Positions 18,571-27,092 are shown, counted from the first letter of the stretch. The stretch is DNA of 64,000 nucleotides from Flavobacterium sp. N502536 (GCF_025947345.1 NZ_CP110011.1:3286001-3350000); one strand, 5' to 3'. Translations and numbers: made by a program. Notes: generated from the letters alone by a model not told the origin.

Positions 18571-18918
18571 ATGATGAAAGTATTTAAAATTCTTGAAACC
18601 TATAAGACACAATATGAAAATCCTATTATTCTTAAAACTGGCGAGACTGTAAAATTAGGAGAAGAGGAGAAAGAAGAAAAGTGGAAAGGATGGATTTGGG
18701 CAGAAAATGAAGTCAACAAAGGTTGGGTACCGTTACAGATACTCGAAATTTCTTTGGATAAAAAGGAGGCAAAAGTTTTAGAATACTACACGGCAAAAGA
18801 ATTGAATGTCGATAAGGACGATGAAATTGTAAAAATTAAAAGCTTAAACGGTTGGACTTGGGTGCGGAAAATCGTGAATAATGCCGAAGGATGGATTCCC
18901 GATGAAATAATCGGTTAA
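18571..18918 (+). CDS. Small protein with two SH3-like repeats
   Basis: 115 residues. Two halves each end in an SH3-type strand: WKGWIWAENEVNKGWVPLQI (residues 37-56) and NGWTWVRKIVNNAEGWIPDE. There is no signal peptide, so it is probably cytoplasmic. Similar short SH3-like proteins in Bacteroidota are of unknown role. An alternative start at the second Met (18574) is equally possible. Confidence is good for the gene and low for function. Confidence 0.7.
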   Translation: MMKVFKILETYKTQYENPIILKTGETVKLGEEEKEEKWKGWIWAENEVNKGWVPLQILEISLDKKEAKVLEYYTAKELNVDKDDEIVKIKSLNGWTWVRKIVNNAEGWIPDEIIG

Positions 18919-18977
18919 AATATAAAAGGAAAACCTTTGTACCTCTTTATCTTTGCACCTTTGTACCTCAGAATCTC

Positions 18978-18994
18978 AGTACCTCAAAAAAATG
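18978..18994 (+). repeat. TACCTC start-region repeat, copy 2
   Basis: Identical 17-mer AGTACCTCAAAAAAATG, again ending at a start codon. Here it is preceded by further copies of the word CTTTGTACCTC at 18935-18969. Confidence 0.7.
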
Positions 18995-19441
18995 ACTTTT
19001 AAACAAAAAATACACTCGCATTACCTGCAAATGGTTCAAGACCGAATAGATGTTTTTAGAGACATGATTTCGGCTTTAACCGAAGATTCTAAAAACGATG
19101 CCAAAGGTTCTGCCGGAGACAAACATGAAACTGCTTTGTCGATGATGCACATTGAGCAGGAAAAACTCACCAATAAATTGAAAGAAGGGATTGCCCAAAA
19201 AGCGATTTTAGATAAAATAGATGCCTTAAAAACTACTGAAAATATTATTTCGGGAAGTTTGGTGAAAGCTAACGGAATTTATTTGTATGTAAGTGTAGCG
19301 CTTCCTAAAATCAATATTGAGGGTACAAATGTTATTGCACTTTCACCACAATCGCCTTTAGGAGCCCATTTAATGGGGAATGAAATAGGGTTTACTTTTG
19401 AAATTAACGGAACCAAATATCTAATTCAGGAAATTAGTTAA
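18992..19441 (+). CDS. GreA/GreB-like RNA polymerase-binding factor candidate
   Basis: 149 residues from the ATG at 18992; the frame continues to a TTG 39 bp upstream, inside repeat DNA. The N-terminal half is helical with GDKHETA at 42-48. Asp43 and Glu46 match the GD-x-x-E-x-A tip of the GreA coiled coil (Asp41/Glu44), which enters the RNA polymerase channel and stimulates transcript cleavage. The C-terminal ALSPQSPLGAHLMGNEIGF matches the Gre C-terminal domain pattern SP-x-x-x-x-L-x-G-x-x-x-G. Related proteins are, as I recall, sometimes labelled 3-oxoacyl-ACP synthase, for which I see no support. The Gre relation is inferred from motif and length. Confidence 0.65.
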   Translation: MTFKQKIHSHYLQMVQDRIDVFRDMISALTEDSKNDAKGSAGDKHETALSMMHIEQEKLTNKLKEGIAQKAILDKIDALKTTENIISGSLVKANGIYLYVSVALPKINIEGTNVIALSPQSPLGAHLMGNEIGFTFEINGTKYLIQEIS

Positions 19442-19464
19442 ATGGATTACCTTCTATTTAATAT

Positions 19465-19498
19465 GCAGCTTCTCTTTGTTTGGAGCTGCTTTTTTTTG
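19465..19498 (+). terminator. Terminator after the Gre-like gene
   Basis: GCAGCT pairs with AGCTGC across a 13-nt loop and is followed by a run of T. Confidence 0.7.
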
Positions 19499-19530
19499 CT
19501 TAAACTTTTTTAAATCTAAATGTGTCGTTC

Positions 19531-19621
19531 CTCTGGAACTTTGCTTTGATGATTGTTTTTTTTCAACGGATTAAAATCCGTTGCTACAATATGTATCGAG
19601 CCGAAGGCTCTTATACATTTA
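19531..19621 (+). repeat. Array unit 1 (about 90 bp)
   Basis: Best-preserved short unit: both the AACGGATT/AATCCGTT and the GAGCC/GGCTC hairpins are perfect, and the latter is extended by TGTAT/ATACA. Confidence 0.7.
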
Positions 19622-19707
19622 CTCTTTTGGAACTTTGTTTAGTTTTTTTTTTAGGGATAAAAATCTGTTGTTAGGATATATGTCTAGCCAAAGGCTCTTT
19701 TGCGTCA
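19622..19707 (+). repeat. Array unit 2 (about 86 bp), degenerate
   Basis: Same order of elements as unit 1, but the first palindrome has decayed to GGGATAAAAATCTGTT. The second reads AGCCAAAGGCT. Confidence 0.65.
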
Positions 19708-19797
19708 CTCTTTCGAAACTTTGTTTAGGTCATTTTTTTTTTGCGGATTAGAATCCGTTGCTCCATTATATGTCTAACCAAAGGCTCTTATTCATCC
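19708..19797 (+). repeat. Array unit 3 (about 90 bp)
   Basis: CGGATTAGAATCCG is kept as a hairpin; the second palindrome has decayed to AACCAAAGGCT. Confidence 0.65.
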
Positions 19798-19992
19798 CTT
19801 TTTCGAAATTTTGTTCAGGTGATTTTTTTTCAACGGATTAAAATTCTCTGTTGCAATATATGTCGAGTTTAAGGTTTTATGCAAAAGTTCTGAAGGAACG
19901 CTTTATTTTGTAACGACGGATTTCAATCAGTCGAAAAGGTATAAACACGAGCCATAAGTTCCGTAGGAACGACCCATGTAAAATCTGTCAAT
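19798..19992 (+). repeat. Array unit 4, 195-bp copy
   Basis: Long unit nearly identical to 20063-20258. It carries the short-unit start plus GTTCTGAAGGAAC, GACGGATTTCAATCAGTC and GTTCCGTAGGAAC, and ends in AAAATCTGTCAAT. Two palindromes carry point changes relative to unit 5. Confidence 0.75.
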
Positions 19993-20062
19993 CTTTGGGC
20001 GACTTGGTTAGAAATCTCAGTATGAACTATAATAACAATTCCAGAACCGTTTTTATTCGTCT

Positions 20063-20258
20063 CTCTTTCGAAACTTTGTTTAGGTGATTTTTTTTCAACG
20101 GATTAAAATTCTCTGTTGCAATATATGTCGAGTTCAAGGTTTTTATGCAAAAGTTCCGAAGGAACGCTTTATTTTGTAACGACGGATTTCAATCCGTCGA
20201 AAAGGTATAAACATGAGCCATAAGTTCCGTAGGAACGCCCCATATAAAATCTGTCAAT
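20063..20258 (+). repeat. Array unit 5, 196-bp copy
   Basis: Direct repeat of unit 4, 70 bp after its end. Its GTTCCGAAGGAAC and GACGGATTTCAATCCGTC stems are intact, where unit 4 has mismatches. Confidence 0.75.
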
Positions 20259-20507
20259 GATTCTGAGATATCGTGTAATTTAACCTAAAGATCGTTCTTT
20301 GGATTTGCGTTTTTTGTTTTTATCAAACCTGAAATTGAAATTTTTAAGTTTGAGGCTTTTTTAAATGCTGAAATTTTATGTTTTATATGTAAAAATGTAT
20401 TTTTAGTTTTAAATTGTAATTAAAATAGCTATATGTGTTTTTCAATTATAACTGATATTGCATCTTTGCTTTATCAAAATGAAGTTTAAAAATAAAAATA
20501 TAGCGTT

Positions 20508-22184
20508 ATGTGTGGAATTGTATGTGCCTTTGATCTAAAGCAAAAAGCCGAAACTTTAAGACCTCAAGTATTAGAGATGTCTAAAATTATCCGTCACCGT
20601 GGACCGGATTGGAGCGGAATTTATAGCAATGATAAAGCAATTTTATCACACGAGCGTCTGGCAATTGTAGATCCGGCTTCAGGAAAACAACCTTTGTTTA
20701 CGGAGGATAAAAAATTGGTTTTGGCTGCAAATGGTGAAATTTACAACCACAGAGAATTACGCAAACAGTTTCAGGGAAAATACAACTTCCAGACTGAAAG
20801 TGACTGTGAAGTGATCTTGGCACTTTACCGAGAAAAAGGACCTCATTTTGTAGATGAAATGAACGGGATTTTTGGATTCGCAATCTATGATGTTGAGAAA
20901 GACGAGTATTTCATTGCCCGCGATCACATGGGAATTATTCCATTGTATATTGGTTGGGACCAACATGGAACTTTTTATGTGGCTTCTGAATTAAAAGCTT
21001 TAGAAGGATATTGTACAAAAATCCAATTGTTTCCTCCAGGACATTATATGACAAGTAAAGATGGCGAATTTGTACAATGGTACAAAAGAGACTGGACAGA
21101 ATATGAGGCGGTAAAAGATAACGAAACCAGTATTCCTGAAATCAAGAAAGCGCTTGAAGCAGCAGTTCACAGACAATTGATGAGTGATGTTCCTTATGGT
21201 GTTTTACTTTCCGGAGGTTTAGATTCGTCTATCACTTCAGCGGTAGCCAAAAAATTTGCACAAAAGCGTATCGAGTCAGATGATACTACTGATGCCTGGT
21301 ACCCGCAGTTGCACTCTTTCTCAGTAGGATTAGAAGGTTCTCCTGATTTAGCTGCAGCACAGGTGGTTGCCAAACATATCGGAACAATTCACCACGAAAT
21401 TAAATTTACCATTCAGGAAGGATTAGATGCTGTTCGTGATGTTATTTACAACTTAGAAACCTATGATGTAACCACCGTTAGAGCGTCAACCCCAATGTGG
21501 TTAATGGCGAGAGTGATCAAATCAATGGGAATCAAAATGGTATTGTCAGGTGAGGGAGCAGATGAGTTGTTTGGAGGTTATTTGTACTTTCATAAAGCAC
21601 CAAATGCGAGAGAATTTCACGAAGAAAACGTTCGTAAATTAGGTAAACTGCACATGTACGATTGTCTTCGCGCTAATAAAAGTTTAGCGGCTTGGGGAAT
21701 TGAAGGACGTGTTCCGTTTTTGGATAAAGAATTTATGGATGTGGCAATGCGAATCAACCCGCAGGATAAAATGATCAACAAAGAGCATCCAATGGAAAAA
21801 TGGGTAGTTCGTAAAGCCTTTGAAGACATGTTGCCTGAAAGTGTTGCCTGGAGGCAAAAAGAGCAGTTTTCGGATGGTGTAGGATACAGCTGGATTGATA
21901 CTTTGAAAGAAGTGGTAGCCGTAGAAGTTTCGGACGAGCAATTGGCAAACGCAAAATATAAATTCCCATTGCAGACACCAACTTCGAAAGAAGAGTATTA
22001 CTATCGTTCGATTTTTGCAGAACATTTTCCAAGTGATGCCGCTGCGTTATGTGTGCCTCAGGAAGCCAGTGTGGCCTGCAGTACAAAAATTGCTTTGGAA
22101 TGGGATGAAGCTTTCAAAAACATGAACGATCCATCAGGAAGAGCTGTGGCAAGCGTGCATGATGATGCTTACGCGAAAGCATAA
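20508..22184 (+). CDS. asnB: Asparagine synthase B, glutamine-hydrolysing
   Basis: 558 residues: N-terminal Ntn-type glutaminase and C-terminal ATP-pyrophosphatase synthetase domain. The glutaminase residues are all present: Cys2 (MCGIV), Arg50 (HERLAIVD), Asn75 (NGEIYNH) and the Asp of ESDCE. The synthetase domain has SGGLDSS, SGEGADELFGG and RQKEQFSDGVGYSW. It makes asparagine from aspartate, glutamine and ATP. It is followed by a terminator and then a second, altered paralogue. The gene is preceded by about 250 bp of AT-rich leader and the repeat array. The C-terminal NDPSGRAVASVHDDAY matches what I know of Flavobacterium AsnB. Confidence 0.95.
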   Translation: MCGIVCAFDLKQKAETLRPQVLEMSKIIRHRGPDWSGIYSNDKAILSHERLAIVDPASGKQPLFTEDKKLVLAANGEIYNHRELRKQFQGKYNFQTESDCEVILALYREKGPHFVDEMNGIFGFAIYDVEKDEYFIARDHMGIIPLYIGWDQHGTFYVASELKALEGYCTKIQLFPPGHYMTSKDGEFVQWYKRDWTEYEAVKDNETSIPEIKKALEAAVHRQLMSDVPYGVLLSGGLDSSITSAVAKKFAQKRIESDDTTDAWYPQLHSFSVGLEGSPDLAAAQVVAKHIGTIHHEIKFTIQEGLDAVRDVIYNLETYDVTTVRASTPMWLMARVIKSMGIKMVLSGEGADELFGGYLYFHKAPNAREFHEENVRKLGKLHMYDCLRANKSLAAWGIEGRVPFLDKEFMDVAMRINPQDKMINKEHPMEKWVVRKAFEDMLPESVAWRQKEQFSDGVGYSWIDTLKEVVAVEVSDEQLANAKYKFPLQTPTSKEEYYYRSIFAEHFPSDAAALCVPQEASVACSTKIALEWDEAFKNMNDPSGRAVASVHDDAYAKA

Positions 22185-22221
22185 ACAAGTATTTTTAGAA
22201 TTAGTATATATATTTCCGAAA

Positions 22222-22250
22222 GACGTTCTCAGTACTGAGGGCGTTTTTCT
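22222..22250 (+). terminator. asnB terminator
   Basis: ACGTTCTCAGT pairs with ACTGAGGGCGT (two G-T pairs) almost without a loop, followed by TTTTT. Confidence 0.75.
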
Positions 22251-22497
22251 TGTCTTATAGTGTTAAATGATGTTATTTCAGTTAGTTAAATGTGTTTTTT
22301 GGAAAATAGTGTGACTTTCTTTTTTATATTTGACATTCGCTGAAATAAAAATGAAAAGAACTAAAAATGTAGCTTATTAAGTACATAAAGTCAGAAATAA
22401 TATTTAGCTTAGCCGAACATTAGAAAAACATAAGATATTTGATTAACCGATTTAATATCGGTAAAAAATAGAGAATAATAAAAAAATATAGAACAGT
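22251..22497. other. Leader region of the second asparagine synthase gene
   Basis: About 250 bp with no ORF. It holds the promoter at 22297-22332 and then an AT-rich 5' leader of about 160 nt. CCGATTTAATATCGG (22447-22461) is a small palindrome in the leader of unknown use. Confidence 0.5.
22297..22332 (+). promoter_or_regulatory. Promoter for the second asparagine synthase gene
   Basis: TATATTTG at 22325-22332 is a perfect -7 box. TTTTGG around 22297-22302 serves as the -33 element, at the long end of permitted spacing (about 23 bp). Confidence 0.5.
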
Positions 22498-24114
22498 ATG
22501 TCTGGATTATTAGCTGTTATTGGTAAAGGAAAAGACCCGCAACTCGTAAAAGAGCTTTCCGCAAGAATGTCCCATCGTGGTCCCGATGAAAGCGATTTGC
22601 ATATTATGGAAAATGGCAGTATTATTTGCCATGAAAGCTTGTCGATTATTGATTTAAAATCAGGAAAGCAGCCTATTCAGGGAACTAATAAGGCCTGGAT
22701 GGTGCATGATGGAGAAATCTATAACTATCAGGAACTAAAAGATACAGTTTTAAAAGAGCATACCTTCAGAACAAAATCGGATTCAGAAGTTATCGTGCAT
22801 TTGTACGAAGAATTTGGATACAAGTTTTGTAATATGCTGGACGGCGATTTTGCTTTTGTAATTATCGATGGCGATAATTATATAGCGGCCAGAGATGCAG
22901 TAGGTGTAAAGCCTTTGTATTACGGACTAGATGAGAGAGGAAGAATTTATTTTTCATCAGAAATGAAGTCCATTTCAGATCAGTGTAAATCCTTTTCGAC
23001 TTTTCCTCCCGGACATTATTATACTGGTAAAACGGGTTTTGTAAAATATTACAATCCGGAATATGAGGACCATTCAAATGCCATTCAAAAATTAAACTTA
23101 GATTTAATTCGAGAGACTTTAATCGAAGCAACCCGCAAACGTTTAATGAGCGAAGTTCCTGTTGGAGTATTACTTTCCGGAGGATTAGATTCGTCATTAA
23201 CATCGGCGATTGCTGCTCGTTTATTGAAAGAAAACGGAGAAAAACTACATTCATTTTCTATTGGTTTGGATGCTGATGCACCCGATAACAAAGCGGCGAG
23301 AGAAGCTGCAGCGTTTTTAGGTACAGAACACCATGAAATACATTTTACGGTAGAAGAAGGAGTTGAAATTCTGGAAAAAGTAATCTACCATATTGAGACT
23401 TACGATATTATTTCGGTACGCTCCGGAGTGCCAATGTATTTGTTGTCAAAGGCGATTGCTGATAAAGGCATTAAAGTAATTCTTTCCGGTGAAGGCGCCG
23501 ATGAAGTTTTTGGAGGTCATTTGTATTTTAGAAATGCACCATCAGCACAAGAGTTCCAGGACGAAACAATCGAAAGAGTACAAAAAATGTTTACCGCTGA
23601 TTTGTTACGTGCCGATAAAATACCAATGGCTCATGGATTAGAAGCGAGAATACCATTTTTGGATAAAGAATTTTTAGAAGCTGCAATTCGAATTAAAACC
23701 GAAGAAAAACAGCCAAAAACATATGATGGAATTGAAAAATACATTTTAAGAAAAGCATTTGATACACCAGAGAATCCGTATTTGCCTGAGGAAGTTTTAT
23801 GGAGACAGAAAGAACAGTTTTCGGATGGAGTAGGATACAGCTGGGTGGATGAATTGATTGACTACTGCGCCGGACAGGTTTCGGACGAGCAGCTGGCGGG
23901 AGCAAGTGTTGAATTTCCGTATAATTCACCAACAACCAAAGAAGCTTATTTGTACAGATCGATTTTTCATAAGTATTACCCACAAGTCAGCGCCGCACAT
24001 ACCGTTAGAAAATGGATTCCAAGATGGCAGGAAAATCAGGACCCAAGTGGAAGAGCGAACGCAGCACACGTAAAAGCGGGTGTTGAAACTTCGAAAGCCG
24101 GAGTTACCGTTTAA
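22498..24114 (+). CDS. AsnB paralogue with a degenerate glutaminase site
   Basis: 538 residues, same two domains as its neighbour. The synthetase half looks intact: SGGLDSSLTSA, SGEGADEVFGGH, RQKEQFSDGVGYSW. The glutaminase half has lost key residues: the nucleophile Cys2 is Ser (TCT at 22501), the glutamine-carboxylate Arg is Ser47 (HESLSIID; AGC at 22636) and the oxyanion-hole Asn is Asp71 (HDGEIYN; GAT at 22708). The Asp of SDSE is kept. By analogy with AsnB mutants and with beta-lactam synthetase, which lost the same Cys, glutamine use should be abolished. It may use free ammonia, another nucleophile, or act on another substrate. There is no frameshift and the domain length is kept, so it is under selection rather than a pseudogene. 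Confidence 0.9.
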   Translation: MSGLLAVIGKGKDPQLVKELSARMSHRGPDESDLHIMENGSIICHESLSIIDLKSGKQPIQGTNKAWMVHDGEIYNYQELKDTVLKEHTFRTKSDSEVIVHLYEEFGYKFCNMLDGDFAFVIIDGDNYIAARDAVGVKPLYYGLDERGRIYFSSEMKSISDQCKSFSTFPPGHYYTGKTGFVKYYNPEYEDHSNAIQKLNLDLIRETLIEATRKRLMSEVPVGVLLSGGLDSSLTSAIAARLLKENGEKLHSFSIGLDADAPDNKAAREAAAFLGTEHHEIHFTVEEGVEILEKVIYHIETYDIISVRSGVPMYLLSKAIADKGIKVILSGEGADEVFGGHLYFRNAPSAQEFQDETIERVQKMFTADLLRADKIPMAHGLEARIPFLDKEFLEAAIRIKTEEKQPKTYDGIEKYILRKAFDTPENPYLPEEVLWRQKEQFSDGVGYSWVDELIDYCAGQVSDEQLAGASVEFPYNSPTTKEAYLYRSIFHKYYPQVSAAHTVRKWIPRWQENQDPSGRANAAHVKAGVETSKAGVTV

Positions 24115-24144
24115 AAGGTGAAACCTGGGAATAAATTAATATAA

Positions 24145-24187
24145 AAAATCCGGAAAGATATTTAATACATCTCTCCGGATTTTTTTT
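24145..24187 (+). terminator. Terminator after the second asparagine synthase gene
   Basis: AAAATCCGGA pairs with TCCGGATTTT and runs into T8. Confidence 0.85.
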
Positions 24188-24244
24188 GTGATATAAATTT
24201 CTAAAAACCATGTTAATGCGATGCAGCCTGTTTAGGAAAAATAC

Positions 24245-24252
24245 TATATTTG
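24245..24252 (+). promoter_or_regulatory. -7 box before the M16 peptidase gene
   Basis: TATATTTG, 36 bp before the start codon. No clear TTTG is seen about 20 bp upstream. Confidence 0.45.
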
Positions 24253-24288
24253 GCTACCATTAAAAACTAACCTTATTTAAAATTACCT

Positions 24289-27024
24289 ATGAGAAATTTA
24301 TTGTTTAGTAGTATTTTATGCTGCTCATTTGCGTCATTAAGTGCTGTTTATGCACAAAAACCTGACGTGCCAAAGTATATTAAAAATGTTGAAGGAGTCA
24401 AAGAGTATTCCTTAAATAACGGATTGAAAGTTCTTTTAATTCCGGATGCCTCGCAAAGCAATATGGTTGTGAATATTGTTTACAATGTAGGCTCCAGAAA
24501 TGAGGGGTACGGAGAGAAGGGGATGGCCCATTTATTAGAACACATGCTTTTTAAAAGTACGAAGAATTTAGGAGATATCAAAAAAATGCTTTCTGAAAAA
24601 GGAGGGGCTGCCAATGGAACCACTTGGTTAGACCGTACTAATTATTATGAAGTTTTCCCATCCAGTGATGAAAATCTGAAATGGAGTATTGAAATGGAAG
24701 CGGACCGAATGATCAATGCGACCATTTTGCAAACAGATTTAGATAAGGAGTTTTCTGTAGTTAGAAACGAGTTTGAAATAGGCGAAAACAACCCTGATGG
24801 TGTTTTGCAGGAAAGAGTACTTTCTGCGGCTTATTTATGGCACAATTACGGAAAAAGTACCATCGGAAGTAAAGAAGATATTGAGCGCGTAAAAGCAAAA
24901 ACATTACGCGTTTTCTACGAAAAGTATTATCAGCCGGACAATTCAACTTTAATAATTGCCGGAAAATTTGATGAGAAAAAAGCTTTGCAATATGTGGGGC
25001 AGTATTTTGGTAGTATTCCAAAACCGAAAAGAGTTTTAGATAAAACTTATACCATAGAGCCGGCGCAGGATGGTGAAAAATATGTGGAGTTGAAAAGAGC
25101 TGGTGACAGTAAAAATATTGGCGCTTTATACCATACTGCGGCTTACGCAGACAAAGATTATGCTGCCATTGATGCTTTGGGCGAGATTTTAACGGCCGAT
25201 CCATCAGGTTATTTGTATAAAGCTTTAGTTGAAACTCAAAAAATATCCAGTATTTATTATTGGCAGCCGACTACCAGAGATGCGAGTTTTGTATACTTTG
25301 GAGTAGCTGTTCCTAATGATAAAGATGTTGTAGCAACAAAAGAATTGGTGAGAGCCGAATTGGATAAAATAGGAACTATTAAATATACAGATGAAGATGT
25401 AAGCAGAGCTAAGGCTAAATTGATCAAGCAAATTGAAGGAATAAAAAACAACACCGTTTCTTTTGCTATTAATCTTACCGAAATTATTGGAGCTGGAGAT
25501 TACAGATTAGGATTTTTATACAGAGATGCAATCGAAAATCTAACGAAAGAAGACATACAAAGAGTTGCAGAGAAATATTTTAAAAGCAACAACAGAACCG
25601 TTGGAGTATTCATTCCTTCAAAAGACGAACAAAGAGTTAAGCCGGTAGAATATACAGACGAACAATTGTTAGCCTTTACTAAAGATTACAAAGGGAAAGC
25701 TCTTGAAAAAGAAGCGGCTCCGTTTGAAGCTTCTATCAAGAACTTAAAACAAAATTTTGTAGAAGGAAAGCTTAGCAATGGTGCAAAGTATGGCTTGATT
25801 AAAAAAGAAATCAAAGGAGGAAAAGTTCAGGCAAGCTTTAAATTTCCGGTAAGTAATGAAAAGGATTTAGCCGGAAAATCAGATGTAGGGGCTATTTTGG
25901 CTCAGTTGTTAAAAACGGGTACCACTACCAGAACAAAAGAGCAAATCAGCGATCGTTTAGATCAATTGAAGTCAAGTTTGTATTTTGATTTCTCAGAACA
26001 AACCTTGTCAGTAACGGTTCATACCTACAAAGAAAATTTTAAAGAAGTAATGGATATTTTAGGAGATCTGCTGGTTAATGCTACTTTTCCTCAAAATGAG
26101 TTAACGAAAACGATTAGCGAATACAATACCTACTTAGAATCGAGTTTAAACGATCCTCGTTCTGTTGCATTTATAGAACTTTCAAGACAAACGTCAAAAT
26201 ATTCGAAAGAGAGTATTTTTTATACGTCAACTGTTCAGGAGCAAATGGACGCTTATAAAAAGATAAAACAAACAGAAATTGTTGATTTCTATAAAAATAT
26301 TTTAGGAGGAAACAACGGAGTTGGAACTGTGGTCGGAGATTTAGACGCTAAATCGACCGCTCAGATTTTAGAGAGTACTTTTGGAAAATGGAATTCGAAA
26401 TCAAAGTATGAAAAGGCAGTACCTGTATTTTTCGAAACTCAGAAAGCAGACAAAGACTATATCACACCGGATAAGGAAAATGCCGTTGCGGTAGGGAAAA
26501 TTAGTTTTAAAATGAATCAGAAAGATGCTGAATACCCGGCATTTGTAATGGCAAATGAAATTTTAGGAAGCGGAGGCTTTTTGACTGCCAGAATTCCGAT
26601 GCGATTGAGAGAAAAAGAAGGAATCAGTTATGGAGCAGGATCTTTTGTAAATGTACCCATTACAAATGATGTTGCTTATTGGGCCTACTACGCTTTCTTA
26701 AATCCAACGAAAAAAAATGCAGTTGAAGTTGCTGCCAAAGAGGAAATTGCTAAAGCATTAAAAGACGGTTTTACGGCCGAAGAATTAAAAACAAATTTGG
26801 TAAGCTGGCTTAATGAAAGAAAAACCAGATTAGGCGATGACGGAACTTTAGCAACTTTGACAAATACCTATCTGCAATACGGAATTCCTTTGGAAGATTA
26901 TGATACTCTTGAAAGTAAAGTAAAAGCATTAAAAGTAGAAGAGGTAAATGCTGTTGTGAGAAAGTACATAAGCTTAGACAAAATGACTTCTATTTATGCA
27001 GGAGATTTTAATAAGAAACAATAA
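24289..27024 (+). CDS. M16 family zinc metallopeptidase (insulinase-like), two-domain
   Basis: 911 residues with a signal peptide (cleavage near VYAQ, residue 23). The inverted zinc motif HLLEH is at 81-85, and the distal Glu lies in the helix EFSVVRNEFEIGEN. The second half (from about residue 500) is the inactive partner lobe, with RLREKEGISYGAGSF as the conserved substrate-clamp segment. It is periplasmic and clears peptides of moderate size. It stands as its own transcription unit, with a -7 box just upstream and a terminator after it. The specific substrate is unknown. Confidence 0.9.
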   Translation: MRNLLFSSILCCSFASLSAVYAQKPDVPKYIKNVEGVKEYSLNNGLKVLLIPDASQSNMVVNIVYNVGSRNEGYGEKGMAHLLEHMLFKSTKNLGDIKKMLSEKGGAANGTTWLDRTNYYEVFPSSDENLKWSIEMEADRMINATILQTDLDKEFSVVRNEFEIGENNPDGVLQERVLSAAYLWHNYGKSTIGSKEDIERVKAKTLRVFYEKYYQPDNSTLIIAGKFDEKKALQYVGQYFGSIPKPKRVLDKTYTIEPAQDGEKYVELKRAGDSKNIGALYHTAAYADKDYAAIDALGEILTADPSGYLYKALVETQKISSIYYWQPTTRDASFVYFGVAVPNDKDVVATKELVRAELDKIGTIKYTDEDVSRAKAKLIKQIEGIKNNTVSFAINLTEIIGAGDYRLGFLYRDAIENLTKEDIQRVAEKYFKSNNRTVGVFIPSKDEQRVKPVEYTDEQLLAFTKDYKGKALEKEAAPFEASIKNLKQNFVEGKLSNGAKYGLIKKEIKGGKVQASFKFPVSNEKDLAGKSDVGAILAQLLKTGTTTRTKEQISDRLDQLKSSLYFDFSEQTLSVTVHTYKENFKEVMDILGDLLVNATFPQNELTKTISEYNTYLESSLNDPRSVAFIELSRQTSKYSKESIFYTSTVQEQMDAYKKIKQTEIVDFYKNILGGNNGVGTVVGDLDAKSTAQILESTFGKWNSKSKYEKAVPVFFETQKADKDYITPDKENAVAVGKISFKMNQKDAEYPAFVMANEILGSGGFLTARIPMRLREKEGISYGAGSFVNVPITNDVAYWAYYAFLNPTKKNAVEVAAKEEIAKALKDGFTAEELKTNLVSWLNERKTRLGDDGTLATLTNTYLQYGIPLEDYDTLESKVKALKVEEVNAVVRKYISLDKMTSIYAGDFNKKQ

Positions 27025-27038
27025 AGCTTAGGGAATTC

Positions 27039-27066
27039 AAATTCCAAAATTCAAATTCCAAATTCC
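27039..27066 (+). repeat. 28-bp inverted repeat, left arm (AAATTCC family)
   Basis: The arm begins AAATTCCAAAATTC and ends AAATTCC. It is perfectly complementary to 27223-27250. Confidence 0.85.
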
Positions 27067-27092
27067 AATTTTTAGGGATTTAAAATTTATAG

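Larger units (their letters stand above)
19527..20262. repeat. Palindrome-rich repeat array (REP/BIME-like)
   Basis: The stretch has no ORF and consists of five related units. Each starts with a variant of CTCTTTCGAAACTTTGTTTAGG, given here as CTCTTTCGAAAC plus TTTGTTTAGG, then a T-run, then short palindromes: AACGGATTAAAATCCGTT (19565-19582), GAGCCGAAGGCTC (19598-19610), GTTCCGAAGGAAC (20153-20165), GACGGATTTCAATCCGTC (20181-20198) and GTTCCGTAGGAAC (20224-20236). The mix of short imperfect palindromes in clustered copies is like bacterial REP/BIME sequences. No transposase is in the window. Confidence 0.8.

Noticed and set aside
19527..20262. Repeat array considered as a CRISPR
   Set aside because: Units are about 90 or 195 bp, imperfect, with no short constant repeat alternating with unique spacers, and no cas genes are nearby.
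21684..22086. Overlapping antisense ORFs within asnB
   Set aside because: They mirror a strongly conserved coding frame and have no leader or recognisable domain.
22862..23254. Antisense ORF of 130 codons within the second asparagine synthase gene
   Set aside because: Shadow of the coding strand; no promoter, signal or domain.
22498..24114. Second asparagine synthase considered as a pseudogene
   Set aside because: No stop or frameshift, full length, and all synthetase motifs intact; the changes are confined to the glutaminase site.
24761..25204. Antisense ORF of 147 codons within the M16 peptidase gene
   Set aside because: Composition follows the complement of the real frame, with no family features.
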